DNA of 59,035 nt from the NCBI GenBank assembly GCA_003223875.1, contig QHWY01000230.1:1-59035 (forward strand), given 5' to 3'. Positions 49,971 through 58,970 of the stretch are shown piece after piece. The notes under the pieces were generated by a model. That model saw nothing but the letters and a program-made list of their open reading frames with translations. It was not told where the DNA came from and made no database searches. The position numbers were made by a program, and so were the translations under genes. How positions within the stretch are numbered: the stretch's first letter is position 1; each line of letters opens with the position of its first letter. This DNA is from Acidobacteriota bacterium (GTDB taxonomy: Bacteria > Acidobacteriota > Terriglobia > 20CM-2-55-15).

Positions 49971-50444
49971 ATGTCGGATCCAGTTCGAGAACAGGTTTTG
50001 GCGTTGCTGAACGGCGGGAATGCCCACGTGACGTTCGATCATGTCATCAAGGATTTTCCCGCCAGGCTGCGCGGCGTCAAGCCGGAGGGGGCGCCGCACA
50101 CGGCATGGCAACTCCTGGAACATATGCGCATCGCGCAGTGGGACATTCTCGAGTTCAGCCGCAGCGCTAAACATGCGTCGCCGGAGTGGCCGGGAGGATA
50201 CTGGCCCAGGACCGAAAAGCCGCCCAACGAGGCGGCCTGGAAGAAAAGTATCGCGTCAATCAAACGGGATCTGAAAGCCATCGAGAAGTTGGTCGCGGAC
50301 CCCGAGACGGATCTTTATAAAAAGATTCCCCATGGCACCGGGCAAAACATCTTCCGCGAGGCGCTGCTAGTCGCCGACCACAATGCGTACCATTTAGGCC
50401 AACTGGTCCTGTTGCGGCGGCTACTTGGAGCGTGGGCAGAATGA
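49971..50444 (+). CDS. DinB-family four-helix protein
   Basis: A 157-residue protein of the DinB/YfiT-like metal-binding superfamily. The metal-binding His are in TAWQLLEHMRIAQWDIL (near residue 47) and LVADHNAYHLGQLVLLRR (near residue 140), the usual H...HxxxH pattern. DinB-type proteins are thiol-dependent metalloenzymes or transferases of mostly unknown substrate. Start at ATG 49971; upstream codons fall in a repeat. Not in an operon. Confidence 0.87.
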   Translation: MSDPVREQVLALLNGGNAHVTFDHVIKDFPARLRGVKPEGAPHTAWQLLEHMRIAQWDILEFSRSAKHASPEWPGGYWPRTEKPPNEAAWKKSIASIKRDLKAIEKLVADPETDLYKKIPHGTGQNIFREALLVADHNAYHLGQLVLLRRLLGAWAE

Positions 50445-50465
50445 ACCTCCCCTCTCCTAAGTCGA

Positions 50466-50626
50466 GGTGTTGCAAAACTGCCGCAAAGCGGTTTTCGTCT
50501 GCTGTAGAAGCGGTGGTCTATGACGTCTATGACCGCCGGTACTTCGTTGATTCTGCGAAAAACCGCCGCTCATAGAGCGCCGCTACAGTAAGAACCGAAC
50601 CCGCTATTCCGTAGTTTTGCAACACC
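50466..50626. mobile_element. MITE-like element with GGTGTTGCAAAACTG terminal repeats
   Basis: Ends are GGTGTTGCAAAACTGC on the left (50466-50481) and GTAGTTTTGCAACACC on the right (50611-50626). The core is again AGCGGTGGTCTATGAC to GCCGCTACAG. Flanks CCTCCCCTCT (left) and CTCCTGCGAGGAGGGG (right) indicate insertion in a GAGGAGGGG hairpin; no clean target duplication is visible. It lies between the convergent DinB and YtxH genes. Confidence 0.72.
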
Positions 50627-50644
50627 CTCCTGCGAGGAGGGGTG

Positions 50645-51160
50645 TCAATATCCGCCGATGCGCCGGCTTTTAAAGAACGATGCAACCTGCCGCTGCGGCA
50701 TCTGAGCGAACACGACTCGGATCGCCCGCTCGATCCCTCGATAGAGCGCGCCTAGCTCGAAAATCGGATCCAGGATGCTTTGCTCGACCCTGTACGCGGT
50801 CCGGTTAAAGTTATCCACGGTTTTGTGAACGTTGGTTGTAATCTCGTTGTTCTTGCCTTCGAGTCGGCGAAGCTGAGATTGATAGCTCTGTTCCGCTTCG
50901 CGATATGCGCGCTGACCTTCCTCCAAACCCTGTTTGGCTTTATCTATTGCGCCGCGGACCTCAGCGGTGACCAGTTTTGCTTTCGACTCAATAAAGCAGC
51001 GAGCATCTTCGATCGTGTCCGCTAACTCATCGGTGTGCGTCACGGTGTGCCGGATTTTCCTCCCGGATCCGGTCATGAACAGATATCCCACAGCGCCGCC
51101 AATCGCTGAACCAGCAATGACATACGGCCAGACATTTGAAGAATTTCTTTTCATATCCAT
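50645..51160 (-). CDS. YtxH-like membrane-anchored coiled-coil protein
   Basis: A 171-residue protein. Residues about 10-32 are a Gly-rich membrane helix (WPYVIAGSAIGGAVGYLFMTG) typical of YtxH (gas-vesicle/stress-type) proteins. Residues about 45-125 are a charged amphipathic helix/coiled coil. The C-terminal 40 residues are basic. It is usually described as a general-stress membrane protein of unknown function. GAGGG precedes the ATG. Adjacent to typA on the same strand. Confidence 0.75.
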   Translation of the reverse strand: MDMKRNSSNVWPYVIAGSAIGGAVGYLFMTGSGRKIRHTVTHTDELADTIEDARCFIESKAKLVTAEVRGAIDKAKQGLEEGQRAYREAEQSYQSQLRRLEGKNNEITTNVHKTVDNFNRTAYRVEQSILDPIFELGALYRGIERAIRVVFAQMPQRQVASFFKSRRIGGY

Positions 51161-51196
51161 GTTCCCTCTCTACCTCTGAAATATTGACGGCCAAAC

Positions 51197-52990
51197 TTAT
51201 CGTTTGTTGGCCTGAAGAATTTTCTTGCGCAGCCGAATCGATTGCGGCGTCGCCTCCACAAATTCATCGTCACGGACGAATTCGATGGCCTGTTCGAGGT
51301 TGAGGATACGGGGTGACACCAGGCGGATAGCCTCGTCGGCCGTAGAGGCACGCATATTCGTCAGCTTCTTCTCCTTCACGATATTCACATCGAGATCGGC
51401 TGCACGGGCGTTCTCACCGATAATCATCCCTTCGTAAACCTCGGTTCCCGGTGTGATGAAGATTTCCCCGCGTTCCTGAAGGTTCCATATCGCATAAGCG
51501 GTAGCCTTACCGGGACGGTCCGCGACCAGCGCGCCCGTGGGCCGTATGGGGATGTCCCCTTGCCATTCAATATATCCATGGAACAACGAGTTCATAATGG
51601 CTGTGCCCCGCGTATCGGTAAGAATTTCACTTCTTAATCCGATCAGACCGCGTGTGGGGACGTTGAATTCCAAACGCACACGGCCCGAGCCGTGATTCAC
51701 CATCTTCACCATCGTGCCTTTACGGCTTCCGAGTTTTTCGATCACAACGCCGATAAACGACTCGGGACAATCGATAACCAGCAGTTCCAATGGTTCATGC
51801 AAGTGGCCATCGATTTCCTTTGTCAGGATCTCGGGCTTGCCTACCATCACTTCGTAACCTTCCCGGCGCATGGTCTCAATCAGAATCGCTAGTTGCAATT
51901 CCCCACGGCCCATTACCCGGAACGCTTCAGGCCCGCCCGCTTCCTCAACTCGAATTGAGACATTGGTAAGCAGCTCTTTTTCCAAACGCTCTCGGAGATT
52001 GCGCGAGGTGACGTAGGTGCCTTCGCGGCCCGCGAAAGGGGAGGTGTTGATGGTGAACGTCATCGCGATCGTCGGCTCGTCGATCTGAATATGGGAAAGC
52101 GGATGCGGGTCATCGGGATTGGTAACGGTCTCGCCGATATTGATTCCTTCGACCCCTGCAATGGCGAGAATGTCGCCGGGCTTGCCGATGGTCTCATCCA
52201 CGCGCTTTAAACCTTCGAAGGAGTACAGCTTCGTAATTTTTGTCTTTTGAACGGCGCCGCCGAGCTTGACGATGCCCACTTCGTCGCCGATGTTCAACGT
52301 TCCATTGAACACACGGGCGATGGCCAGCCTGCCGAGATAATCGCTGTAATCCAGATTCGCGACGAGGATTTGTAGAGGCCCGCCGGAATCACCAGGCGGA
52401 GCAGGAATGTGCTGAAGAATTGCTTCAAACAGCGGCCGCAGATCGCGGGACGGATCCTCGAGAGCTGCCTTGGCAATGCCGGCTCGGGCGTTCGTGTAAA
52501 GGATGGGAAATTCGAGCTGCTCTTCAGTCGCATCGAGATCGATGAAAAGATCGTACAGTTCGTTGACAACTTCCTGGACGCGAGCATCCGGACGGTCGAT
52601 CTTGTTAATGACGGCAATCGCCGGCAGCTTGGCTTCGAGCGCTTTCATGAGAACGTAGCGCGTCTGGGGGAGCGGCCCCTCACTTGCATCGACAAGCAGG
52701 AGAACGCCATCCACCATTTTCAGCGCTCGCTCGACTTCTCCGCCGAAGTCGCTGTGGCCCGGCGTATCCACGATGTTGATTTTGACGCTGTTGTAGCGGA
52801 TACCCGTGGTTTTCGCGAGAATCGTAATTCCACGCTCGCGCTCGAGATCGTTGGAATCGAGCACGCGCTCGATCACTTCTTCATTGGCCCTGAAAATGCC
52901 GCTCTGCCGCAGCATCCCATCCACAAGCGTGGTTTTTCCATGATCGACATGAGCAATGATGGCTATGTTGCGGATCGCACTGTTAGGCAT
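51197..52990 (-). CDS. typA: Translational GTPase TypA/BipA
   Basis: A roughly 597-residue ribosome-binding GTPase that aids 50S maturation and stress growth. G1 [17 protein letters not shown]2 RGITI, G3 [13 protein letters not shown]4 NKIDRPDA and the EF-G-like domains follow ([20 protein letters not shown]). The TypA C-terminal signature region is [11 protein letters not shown] and [19 protein letters not shown]. The ATG at 52990 gives MPNSAIRN; one two codons upstream is possible. The 3' end lies beside the YtxH gene. Confidence 0.97.
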   Translation of the reverse strand: MPNSAIRNIAIIAHVDHGKTTLVDGMLRQSGIFRANEEVIERVLDSNDLERERGITILAKTTGIRYNSVKINIVDTPGHSDFGGEVERALKMVDGVLLLVDASEGPLPQTRYVLMKALEAKLPAIAVINKIDRPDARVQEVVNELYDLFIDLDATEEQLEFPILYTNARAGIAKAALEDPSRDLRPLFEAILQHIPAPPGDSGGPLQILVANLDYSDYLGRLAIARVFNGTLNIGDEVGIVKLGGAVQKTKITKLYSFEGLKRVDETIGKPGDILAIAGVEGINIGETVTNPDDPHPLSHIQIDEPTIAMTFTINTSPFAGREGTYVTSRNLRERLEKELLTNVSIRVEEAGGPEAFRVMGRGELQLAILIETMRREGYEVMVGKPEILTKEIDGHLHEPLELLVIDCPESFIGVVIEKLGSRKGTMVKMVNHGSGRVRLEFNVPTRGLIGLRSEILTDTRGTAIMNSLFHGYIEWQGDIPIRPTGALVADRPGKATAYAIWNLQERGEIFITPGTEVYEGMIIGENARAADLDVNIVKEKKLTNMRASTADEAIRLVSPRILNLEQAIEFVRDDEFVEATPQSIRLRKKILQANKR

Positions 52991-53065
52991 AACCAACCAT
53001 CATACAACGGCGTCCAACTTAGAAGGGGATCTGCATGCACGGCTTGTTTCACATTGCGGCGTCCC

Positions 53066-53113
53066 AAAAACACAAAAGAGCTTTTGTGAAATTTGTGCCT
53101 CTTTGTGGCTAAA
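53066..53113. repeat. CACAAAAGAG / CTCTTTGTGGCTAAA repeat
   Basis: CCCAAAAACACAAAAGAGCT and TTTGTGCCTCTTTGTGGCTA, one strong arm and one weak arm of the CACAAAA family. It lies between the second isopropylmalate-dehydrogenase-type gene and typA. Confidence 0.55.
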
Positions 53114-53117
53114 TTCC

Positions 53118-54167
53118 CTATCGAATTTTGGCTACTACCGCGTCGCCCACCTCGCGAGTGCCGAGCGCGCCGCCGATATCCTGTGTCGTTTTCCCCTCCT
53201 TCACGCAGGCAATGACTGCACTCTCCACCGCTCGAGCGGCATCGTTTAGGCCGAGATGCTCCAGCATCATCGACGTTGTCAGAATGGAACCCATCGGATT
53301 GGCGAGATTTTTTCCGGCTAACGGCGGCGACGACCCATGGACTGGTTCAAACAATGATACGGCGTTCGGATGGATGTTTCCGGAAGCGGCCATTCCGAGT
53401 CCACCCTGTAATGCCGCGGCAAGATCGGTGACGATATCTCCGAACATATTGTTCGTCACGATCACTTGAAAATCTTTCGGCTGCCGAACCATGAGCAGGC
53501 ATAGCGCGTCAATATAAAGATGGCTGGTCTGAATTCCGGGGTGGCGAGCCGCAGCTTCCTTGAACGAGCGTTGCCATAGATCACCGGCATACGCCATCAC
53601 ATTGGACTTATCGCTCATGCACACTTTGGTTTTTCCGGTGCGGCGCGCATAGTCGAACGCGTACTCGATAATCCGGTCTACGCCCTTGCGTGTGTGTATC
53701 TCCACCTGATTGGCCACTTCATCGGGAGTGCCCTTCTTGAAAACCCCTCCGGAGTTGACGTACGCGCCTTCCGTGTTCTCACGGATTACGGTGAAGTTCA
53801 CATCCTCGACGCGTATTCCTTTTAGCGGGCAAAGCCTCTCGTCGAACACCCGGACAGGACGCACATTCGCATACAGATCCAGACCGAAACGAAGAGCCAG
53901 CAGTATTTCGGCGGCATGCCGCTGGTCGGGAACACGAGGATCGCCGATCGCTCCGAACAGAATGGCATCGAAATCTTTCCGGAACATTTCGAACGCGCCC
54001 GGCGGCAGAGTAATGCCTTCTTTTAGATATTTCTCGGCGCCCCAATCGAATTCAACGAACTCCAATCCGGCACTGAAAACTTCATTTACGCGTCGCAGCA
54101 CCCGCATGGATTCACGCGTGACGTCGATGCCGATCCCGTCTCCGGGTATGGCTGCAATACGTTTCAT
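53118..54167 (-). CDS. Second isocitrate/isopropylmalate-dehydrogenase-family enzyme
   Basis: A 349-residue NAD(P)-dependent beta-decarboxylating dehydrogenase. Motifs: IAAIPGDGIGIDVTRESM, FGLDLYANVRPVRVF, the substrate loop [47 protein letters not shown] and FEPVHGSSPPLAGKNLANPM. The RENTEG loop differs from the ELLGGIYFG loop of LeuB at 37259, so this may be an actinobacterial-type isopropylmalate, tartrate, D-malate or homoisocitrate enzyme. It starts 16 bases after the Fur-ferritin gene, probably in one transcript. Confidence 0.87.
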   Translation of the reverse strand: MKRIAAIPGDGIGIDVTRESMRVLRRVNEVFSAGLEFVEFDWGAEKYLKEGITLPPGAFEMFRKDFDAILFGAIGDPRVPDQRHAAEILLALRFGLDLYANVRPVRVFDERLCPLKGIRVEDVNFTVIRENTEGAYVNSGGVFKKGTPDEVANQVEIHTRKGVDRIIEYAFDYARRTGKTKVCMSDKSNVMAYAGDLWQRSFKEAAARHPGIQTSHLYIDALCLLMVRQPKDFQVIVTNNMFGDIVTDLAAALQGGLGMAASGNIHPNAVSLFEPVHGSSPPLAGKNLANPMGSILTTSMMLEHLGLNDAARAVESAVIACVKEGKTTQDIGGALGTREVGDAVVAKIR

Positions 54168-54183
54168 CGGTTTGTAAGATTGG

Positions 54184-55125
54184 CTATGACCCCACTAGCG
54201 TGTTGTACTCCGCGACGAGGGCCTTCAGATGCGACTCTTCGTCTTTCGCGAAGTCCATGAAAATTTTCCGGCCGTTTGTGTCGGAAATGTGGTCTGCAAA
54301 ATCCTTGAAGAATTGATGCGAGCGGCGTTCGAGATTCATCGCGATATTTAAGGCATCGATATCGCTCGTCTCGTCTTTTACTTCGATCTTAAGCAATTCC
54401 TTTTGCGGAAATATTTCTTCGACGATCTTCCGGCTCAACGGCAGGCGCGCCGGCTCGCGCTTGAGCCACTGGTTTTGCTCGAGCAAGGATCGGTGCTCTT
54501 GCTGAAGGCGCCGAAGATGATCCGACTCCTCGGCAGCCAGCCGCTGAAACATTCGCCGGCCGCTCCCATTCTTCGTTTTCTGGGAAGCGTTTGTATAAAA
54601 CGTATAGCCCCGGCGTTCAATGGCGAGCGTGAGTTCAAGCGCGTCGCGGACGACAGTGGTCTGGAAGCGCCGTTGCTCGTTGAAAGCTTCGAGTCTCCGT
54701 TGCTTCCGGAAGCAGGACTTACAGATCCCGAAGATCAGATAACGGCTGTAGCGCTCGTCGAAGCTGTATTCATCGGTGACCTGCCGAATGAGGTTTTCGA
54801 TACGCCGCGAGGGAAACTCGACGGTCGTCCTGCACATGTTGCATATGAAATGTAGATGATTCGGCTGCTTGATCAGTGGTTCATAACGCGCCATTCCCTC
54901 GATTTTGGATTGGCGGATGAACCCAGACTGAAGCAGGATTTTCAGCGTCCGATAAATCGTAGCCAAACCAATCCGGTGGCCATCCTTCAACAAGTTATCG
55001 CGTATCTCTTCAACCGACGGATGCCCCTTCGAATTGAGCAGTGCTCTCCAAATGAGCGCGCGCTGCGAAGTCTTCTTGAGCTTCTTTTCCGTCAACAGTT
55101 GTTGCAGCTCTTTCCGGTGTACCAT
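54184..55125 (-). CDS. Fur-family repressor fused to a ferritin-like diiron domain
   Basis: A 313-residue fusion. Residues 1-140 are a Fur/PerR repressor: winged helix (LATIYRTLKILLQSGFIR), regulatory metal ligands H35, E82, H90, H92 and E103, and structural zinc cysteines C95/C98 and C135/C138. Residues about 155-313 are a ferritin-like four-helix domain with E170, E200-x-x-H203, E266 and E296-x-x-H299, a rubrerythrin-like diiron set. A single start near 55125, no frameshift, and a continuous frame make fusion real. It likely senses iron or peroxide (inferred). It is 16 bases upstream of a dehydrogenase gene. Confidence 0.86.
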   Translation of the reverse strand: MVHRKELQQLLTEKKLKKTSQRALIWRALLNSKGHPSVEEIRDNLLKDGHRIGLATIYRTLKILLQSGFIRQSKIEGMARYEPLIKQPNHLHFICNMCRTTVEFPSRRIENLIRQVTDEYSFDERYSRYLIFGICKSCFRKQRRLEAFNEQRRFQTTVVRDALELTLAIERRGYTFYTNASQKTKNGSGRRMFQRLAAEESDHLRRLQQEHRSLLEQNQWLKREPARLPLSRKIVEEIFPQKELLKIEVKDETSDIDALNIAMNLERRSHQFFKDFADHISDTNGRKIFMDFAKDEESHLKALVAEYNTLVGS

Positions 55126-55157
55126 CGCGGCCCGATTATACGCTATAGTAATGGGCT
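55126..55157. promoter_or_regulatory. Divergent control region of the Fur-ferritin and TlpA genes
   Basis: Only 32 bp separate the divergent starts. CGCTATAGTAATGGG on the plus strand contains TATAGT as a -10-like box 11 bases before the TlpA ATG. The short AT-rich spacer leaves room for one shared operator; a Fur-box-like palindrome is not obvious. Confidence 0.35.
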
Positions 55158-55685
55158 ATGAAGAAGACAGCCCTCGCGCTCGCGGTCGCGCTGGCGTTAT
55201 TGGGTTGCACCTCACGCCAGCGGGGTTCGACTTCCGACACAAAGGCCGTCCAGCCCAAAGGACCTGCTCCCGATTTTGAACTCGAGAATGTCGCCGGCGG
55301 CAAGACCAAAGCTGCCGATCTTAAAGGCAAGGTGTCGATCATCGATTTTTGGGCAACCTGGTGCGAACCGTGCATCGCCGAAATTCCGAAATTCAATCAA
55401 CTGCACGACCAGTATCCGAATATACAGGTCATCGGAATTACCGTCATGTCGCCGCACGACGACATCAAGCCGAAAGTGCAGGAAGTCGGAATGAAATACA
55501 CCGTCCTCGTGGGCAACGATGACGTCGCCGATGGCTTCGGCGGTCTCATCGGTTTTCCAACCACATTCGTCGTGACCAAAGATTGGAAGATCTACAAAAA
55601 GTATCTCGGCGCTCTACCCAACAAACAAGACCGCATCCGCCAAGATATCGAAAAGCTCCTGGCTGCCGAAGACCACGCGGATTAA
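55158..55685 (+). CDS. TlpA/ResA-like thioredoxin lipoprotein
   Basis: A 175-residue membrane-anchored thiol-disulfide protein. The N-terminus ALALAVALALLGCTSRQ is a lipoprotein signal with Cys at about residue 17. Residues about 45-170 form a TlpA-type thioredoxin domain with IIDFWATWCEPCIAEIP (CxxC at about 76-79) and cis-Pro in GFPTTFVVTKD. It probably reduces disulfides of periplasmic proteins, for example in cytochrome maturation. It is divergent from the Fur-ferritin gene 32 bases away, which suggests a common redox regulation (inferred). Confidence 0.87.
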   Translation: MKKTALALAVALALLGCTSRQRGSTSDTKAVQPKGPAPDFELENVAGGKTKAADLKGKVSIIDFWATWCEPCIAEIPKFNQLHDQYPNIQVIGITVMSPHDDIKPKVQEVGMKYTVLVGNDDVADGFGGLIGFPTTFVVTKDWKIYKKYLGALPNKQDRIRQDIEKLLAAEDHAD

Positions 55686-55704
55686 GCCCACAAAAAACCA
55701 GAAG

Positions 55705-55747
55705 ATTAGCCACAAAAAGCACAAGACTGCCTTTTTGTGGCTAATTT
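55705..55747. repeat. ATTAGCCACAAAAAGC / GCTTTTTGTGGCTAAT hairpin
   Basis: A compact copy of the intergenic repeat: ATTAGCCACAAAAAGCACAA then GACTGCCTTTTTGTGGCTAA. It lies between the convergent TlpA and membrane-protein genes and would form a good bidirectional terminator. Confidence 0.75.
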
Positions 55748-55754
55748 TTCCTTT

Positions 55755-56564
55755 TTAAATCGGGATCCTCACCGCAAACAGCAAAAACTTTGAAAAGAAT
55801 TCCCCGAACAGCAGTGCGACCACCGCCAAATAGAGCAGGCCAGTAGCTGCCTGCGTGTGGTGGATCTTGACCGTGTTCCAGATCATGCCGGCCAGAACGA
55901 TCGGCGCCAGCACGCCGAAGATCACACGCGGCCAAAAGAAGATTCCCTGCTGAATGAGCAACTCGCGGAGGACGGCGCTAAACGGTACTGCTTGCTTGAA
56001 GTGGAGAACGGCGAATGACGCGGCCATCGTCACGATTCGAATTGTGATCGCTGCAATGAGTACTTTTGTGAGCCGCTTCAGAGGATCGATCGACAGACGA
56101 GGAATGACCAGATACCAGTGGCCGAAAACCATCGTCAGCATGACCGAACCTAGAAGTGCCGTGGCTGCCAGATGATTAATGAGCAGCATCCAGTTCTCCC
56201 AGCCGCCGAGAGGCAACAAGTGGTTGAATGCGAGTGAATCGGTTGCGATGGCGACGAGACCCGCGGCCGTCGCGCCTGTTAGCAGAACAAAGGCACCAGC
56301 AAATTTGTCGAGATCGACGGCGCGGTTATAAATCAGCGTCAGTCCCGCCGAGACTAGCAAAAAGGCGACCGGAAGCTGGCTTTGCCTGACCGGCGATGGA
56401 AATAGAAAGTTAAAACCGAGCGTCACTCCCAACAAGATCGCGGCCGTGAGGCTCGCAAATTTGAAAAAGCTGTTTCCGATGCTTCGCGGCGAAATGAACA
56501 GCAGCGTCAGCATCATCCCTACACCAAGTTGGGAAAAGAGAAAAAAGAACGTTGAGGAAATCAT
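55755..56564 (-). CDS. Polytopic membrane protein of unknown function
   Basis: A 269-residue protein with seven or eight predicted membrane helices. Charged or His residues occur in or near helices: NHLAATALLGSVMLTMVFGH around residues 130-150 and VKIHHTQAATGLLY near 235. This could bind heme, as in cytochrome b or NrfD-like anchors, but I do not recognise the family. Its start overlaps the HD-domain gene stop by 4 bases (ATGA). Convergent with the TlpA gene. Confidence 0.6.
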   Translation of the reverse strand: MISSTFFFLFSQLGVGMMLTLLFISPRSIGNSFFKFASLTAAILLGVTLGFNFLFPSPVRQSQLPVAFLLVSAGLTLIYNRAVDLDKFAGAFVLLTGATAAGLVAIATDSLAFNHLLPLGGWENWMLLINHLAATALLGSVMLTMVFGHWYLVIPRLSIDPLKRLTKVLIAAITIRIVTMAASFAVLHFKQAVPFSAVLRELLIQQGIFFWPRVIFGVLAPIVLAGMIWNTVKIHHTQAATGLLYLAVVALLFGEFFSKFLLFAVRIPI

Positions 56565-57811
56565 TCAATACCGATATAAGCGGCGGCGGCGTTCTTAACA
56601 CGCTCTCCGCGATCCCAGACATCCCGGTCGATCAGCACATAGAATTTCCACAATTCTTTGTGCTTTTCTTTCAGTATACGAATTTCCTCGTTGTTGGTCG
56701 CTGACAAGGGTCGAATACCGCCGCGATCCCACCGCGCCGGGACTTCCGCCTCGGACAACGACATGCCGAACGACGGACAATAGATAATGATCTCGTGCGG
56801 TTGAATGCCCGAAGCGCGCGCAATGGTGGTTTCGGCGGCCTCTCTTGCTTCGAGGTCGTGATGGAACCGGCCGACAATCTCCAGTCGCCGTTTCTCACCG
56901 ACCTCGGTCGTCAGGACGTAGCAAGCCCGATAGAGTTGCCGCGCATCCAGCCGGTTCAGAAGATGCGCGACCGTTGGATTCCGACTATAGAGTTCGCGCA
57001 GTATCCAGATGAGAGTTTCATCCCGCAACGTGCGCAACTCCTGGACGCTTAGTCCCTCCCGAAGCGCAAGCTCGACGGCTTTGGAAATCATGGCGCCCGA
57101 AGAAATTTTCGTGTGATGAAAATACACCCGCTCGGAAAGCGTGTAACGGATGCGGAGCAGATTGACGAGTTCTGAAAGGGCGTCGTGCCGCAGCATGCCG
57201 TGCTTTTCGAGATTCACGACGAGTCTGTTGTTATCGATGATGAACGACTCGAAAATGCGCGGATCATAGTATTGAGAAAGTCCGCAAAAATAAGTGTCGC
57301 GGCGAAGGTAGTCAAGCAGATCGGCGCTGATGGCGCCTCCGACGATGTCGGACCGATACGTCTCGTCGCCTTTCAAGATCGCGATCACGGCATCCTGCAA
57401 ACCTTCCCGTTTGAGGATCCGCGCTACCACTGACATTTTGAAAAAGTAATCGACTCGCTCTTCGTCTTTGTCGTGCCGGGGCAGGACGCGGCGTTCATCT
57501 TCAAGAGTATGACCGAACGGAATGTGCGTTAGATCGTGAAGAAGGGCCGCCACTCGAATCAGTCTTTCCTCATCCTGCGACACGCCTTCGATCCGGCGCA
57601 CAGACTGAAGAATCCGATGCGCCATCCACGACGTGCCCAGCGAATGCTCAAACCTGGTGTGGACAGCAGACGGAAAGACCAGATAAGCCGTTCCTAATTG
57701 TTTGATGCCGCGCAGCCGTTGGAATTCGGGCGTGTCCATCAGCTCGACTTCGAGAGAGCTCACCTCGATGTCACCGTGGACTGCATCGCGGATCAATTTG
57801 CTCTTACTCAT
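56561..57811 (-). CDS. HD-domain phosphohydrolase (SAMHD1/dGTPase-like)
   Basis: A 416-residue protein. VHTRFEHSLGTSWMAHRIL near residue 45 and ALLHDLTHIPFGHTLED near residue 90 supply the H...HD...D metal site of HD hydrolases. RLRGIKQLGTAYLVFPSA before them is the dGTPase/SAMHD1-like start. It may hydrolyse dNTPs or another phosphoester. The ATG at 57811 is chosen; upstream in-frame codons lack an RBS. It is translationally coupled to the downstream membrane-protein gene. Confidence 0.87.
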   Translation of the reverse strand: MSKSKLIRDAVHGDIEVSSLEVELMDTPEFQRLRGIKQLGTAYLVFPSAVHTRFEHSLGTSWMAHRILQSVRRIEGVSQDEERLIRVAALLHDLTHIPFGHTLEDERRVLPRHDKDEERVDYFFKMSVVARILKREGLQDAVIAILKGDETYRSDIVGGAISADLLDYLRRDTYFCGLSQYYDPRIFESFIIDNNRLVVNLEKHGMLRHDALSELVNLLRIRYTLSERVYFHHTKISSGAMISKAVELALREGLSVQELRTLRDETLIWILRELYSRNPTVAHLLNRLDARQLYRACYVLTTEVGEKRRLEIVGRFHHDLEAREAAETTIARASGIQPHEIIIYCPSFGMSLSEAEVPARWDRGGIRPLSATNNEEIRILKEKHKELWKFYVLIDRDVWDRGERVKNAAAAYIGIE

Positions 57812-57938
57812 GCTTATTAATTTCGGACGTGCTATGGTCAGGAAGCTTTTCCCTCCCTCAAATGGGTCTAGCATCTTATCGGATTAAGAAAGGAATCAGG
57901 AAGATGGAATATTCCTTATCATCAGCCCTAACGAGGGA

Positions 57939-57971
57939 ATGGCCACAAAAAGGCACAAATAACACAAAAAC
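57939..57971. repeat. Half CACAAAA repeat upstream of a small ORF
   Basis: GAATGGCCACAAAAAGGCAC then AAATAACACAAAAAC: one arm of the intergenic repeat, lying in the upstream part of the reading frame that leads to the gene at 58042. Confidence 0.5.
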
Positions 57972-58041
57972 AAAAGATCTTCTTAACGCGAATCGCCCGG
58001 CCTTGTGCCGGGCTCTCCTTTTTATGCGAGTATTTAAGGAA

Positions 58042-58305
58042 ATGCCGACTGAACCAATCTCCCACCCGTTCTTCCACATTGAAGTAGAGCATGTGAGTTC
58101 GTCTGATGAGGTCTACCTCGTTAAGATCCTTTCCATCGACGGCCGCCGGTTTACTTATGAACTTCACGCCCCACTTAGAGAAGACGCCGTCACGTACATC
58201 AAAAGCCTCCTGGATGCCGTGGTTTTCAGCGACCTGATTATCGAGTGGACCGCCGACGGTTTTGAAGCGCGTGAATCGCGAGGTCACCTGAAGAAGCACT
58301 CTTGA
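58042..58305 (+). CDS. Small hypothetical protein (87 aa)
   Basis: A roughly 87-residue protein beginning MPTEPISHPFFHIEVEHVS. The frame is open upstream, but that part is repeat DNA, so ATG at 58042 (AAGGA close by) or 58024 is preferred. It has an alternating strand-helix pattern (YLVKILSIDGRRFTYELHAP, then an amphipathic helix DAVTYIKSLLDAVV). No motif is recognised. It is followed by tRNA-Gln on the same strand. Confidence 0.5.
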   Translation: MPTEPISHPFFHIEVEHVSSSDEVYLVKILSIDGRRFTYELHAPLREDAVTYIKSLLDAVVFSDLIIEWTADGFEARESRGHLKKHS

Positions 58306-58354
58306 AGCCTTGAGCCTTCGCGCTCTCTTCTGTTACGATTCGGAAAGTTCGCCT

Positions 58355-58425
58355 TGGGAGGTCGTCCAACGGTAGGACCGCAGACTCTGGATCTGCTTAT
58401 CGGGGTTCGAATCCCTGCCTCCCAG
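58355..58425 (+). tRNA. tRNA-Gln (anticodon CTG)
   Basis: Acceptor TGGGAGG pairs with CCTCCCA at 58418-58424, discriminator G. D-arm GTCC/GGAC. Anticodon stem-loop GCAGA-CTCTGGA-TCTGC places CTG at positions 34-36. T-arm contains GGGTTCGAATCCC. 71 bases, no encoded CCA. A possible promoter (TTGAGC...TACGAT) lies about 45 bases upstream. Confidence 0.95.
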
Positions 58426-58645
58426 TTCCGTACTGGACGTGGGTTTCAGGACGACTCGGCTTTCGGTCGACATCCTTAAAAACCCTACCGTGTCCCCTTT
58501 CGTGCCCCCTTTTCACAAACTGGCCCTTCCTTCCCGCAATATACCGCCAGATACCGCAATTTCCGAAGATGGTCACCGAAAGCCTGTCAAAAAAGAGAAA
58601 ATGACAGTCTGCCGGTATATATAGTTAGGAGTAAGAAAGCCGAAC

Positions 58646-58954
58646 TTGCCCTTCCTGGTATGTATGGTCAGCGGCGTGGGTTTATTCCATGTGGCGCCGA
58701 GCAATACAGCCGAGCGATACGGGAAGAGCTGGAATTCTGGCGGGCTCGACGTATGGTCTTCTGTGTATCTACCGTTCTGCGGCGTCTTCGTAACGCATGA
58801 CACCAATCAAAGACGAGCATTGCGTATTGCGAACGCCTTTAATAATCCAGCAACCAAACCACGAATAAGATCCTATCGCGATAATTTCCGCTTTCTTCTT
58901 GACAGAACGACAAACGCGTTAGGAAATACTCCGCGTAAAACTCTTAAGCTTTAA
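58646..58954 (+). pseudogene. Possible remnant of a PIN-like domain protein
   Basis: The end of this ORF reads LPFCGVFVTHDTNQRRALRI then ANAFNN. The pattern of a hydrophobic strand followed by FVTxD resembles the C-terminal part of PIN-type nucleases. The N-terminal half matches nothing and there is no good RBS. The interval 58426-58970 otherwise looks empty. Weak call. Confidence 0.25.
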
Positions 58955-58970
58955 AAACTGGAGGGCTTCC

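Noticed and set aside
57829..58041. N-terminal extension of the small protein at 58042
   Set aside because: The open frame runs back through a repeat and the upstream antisense of the HD gene start; no RBS.
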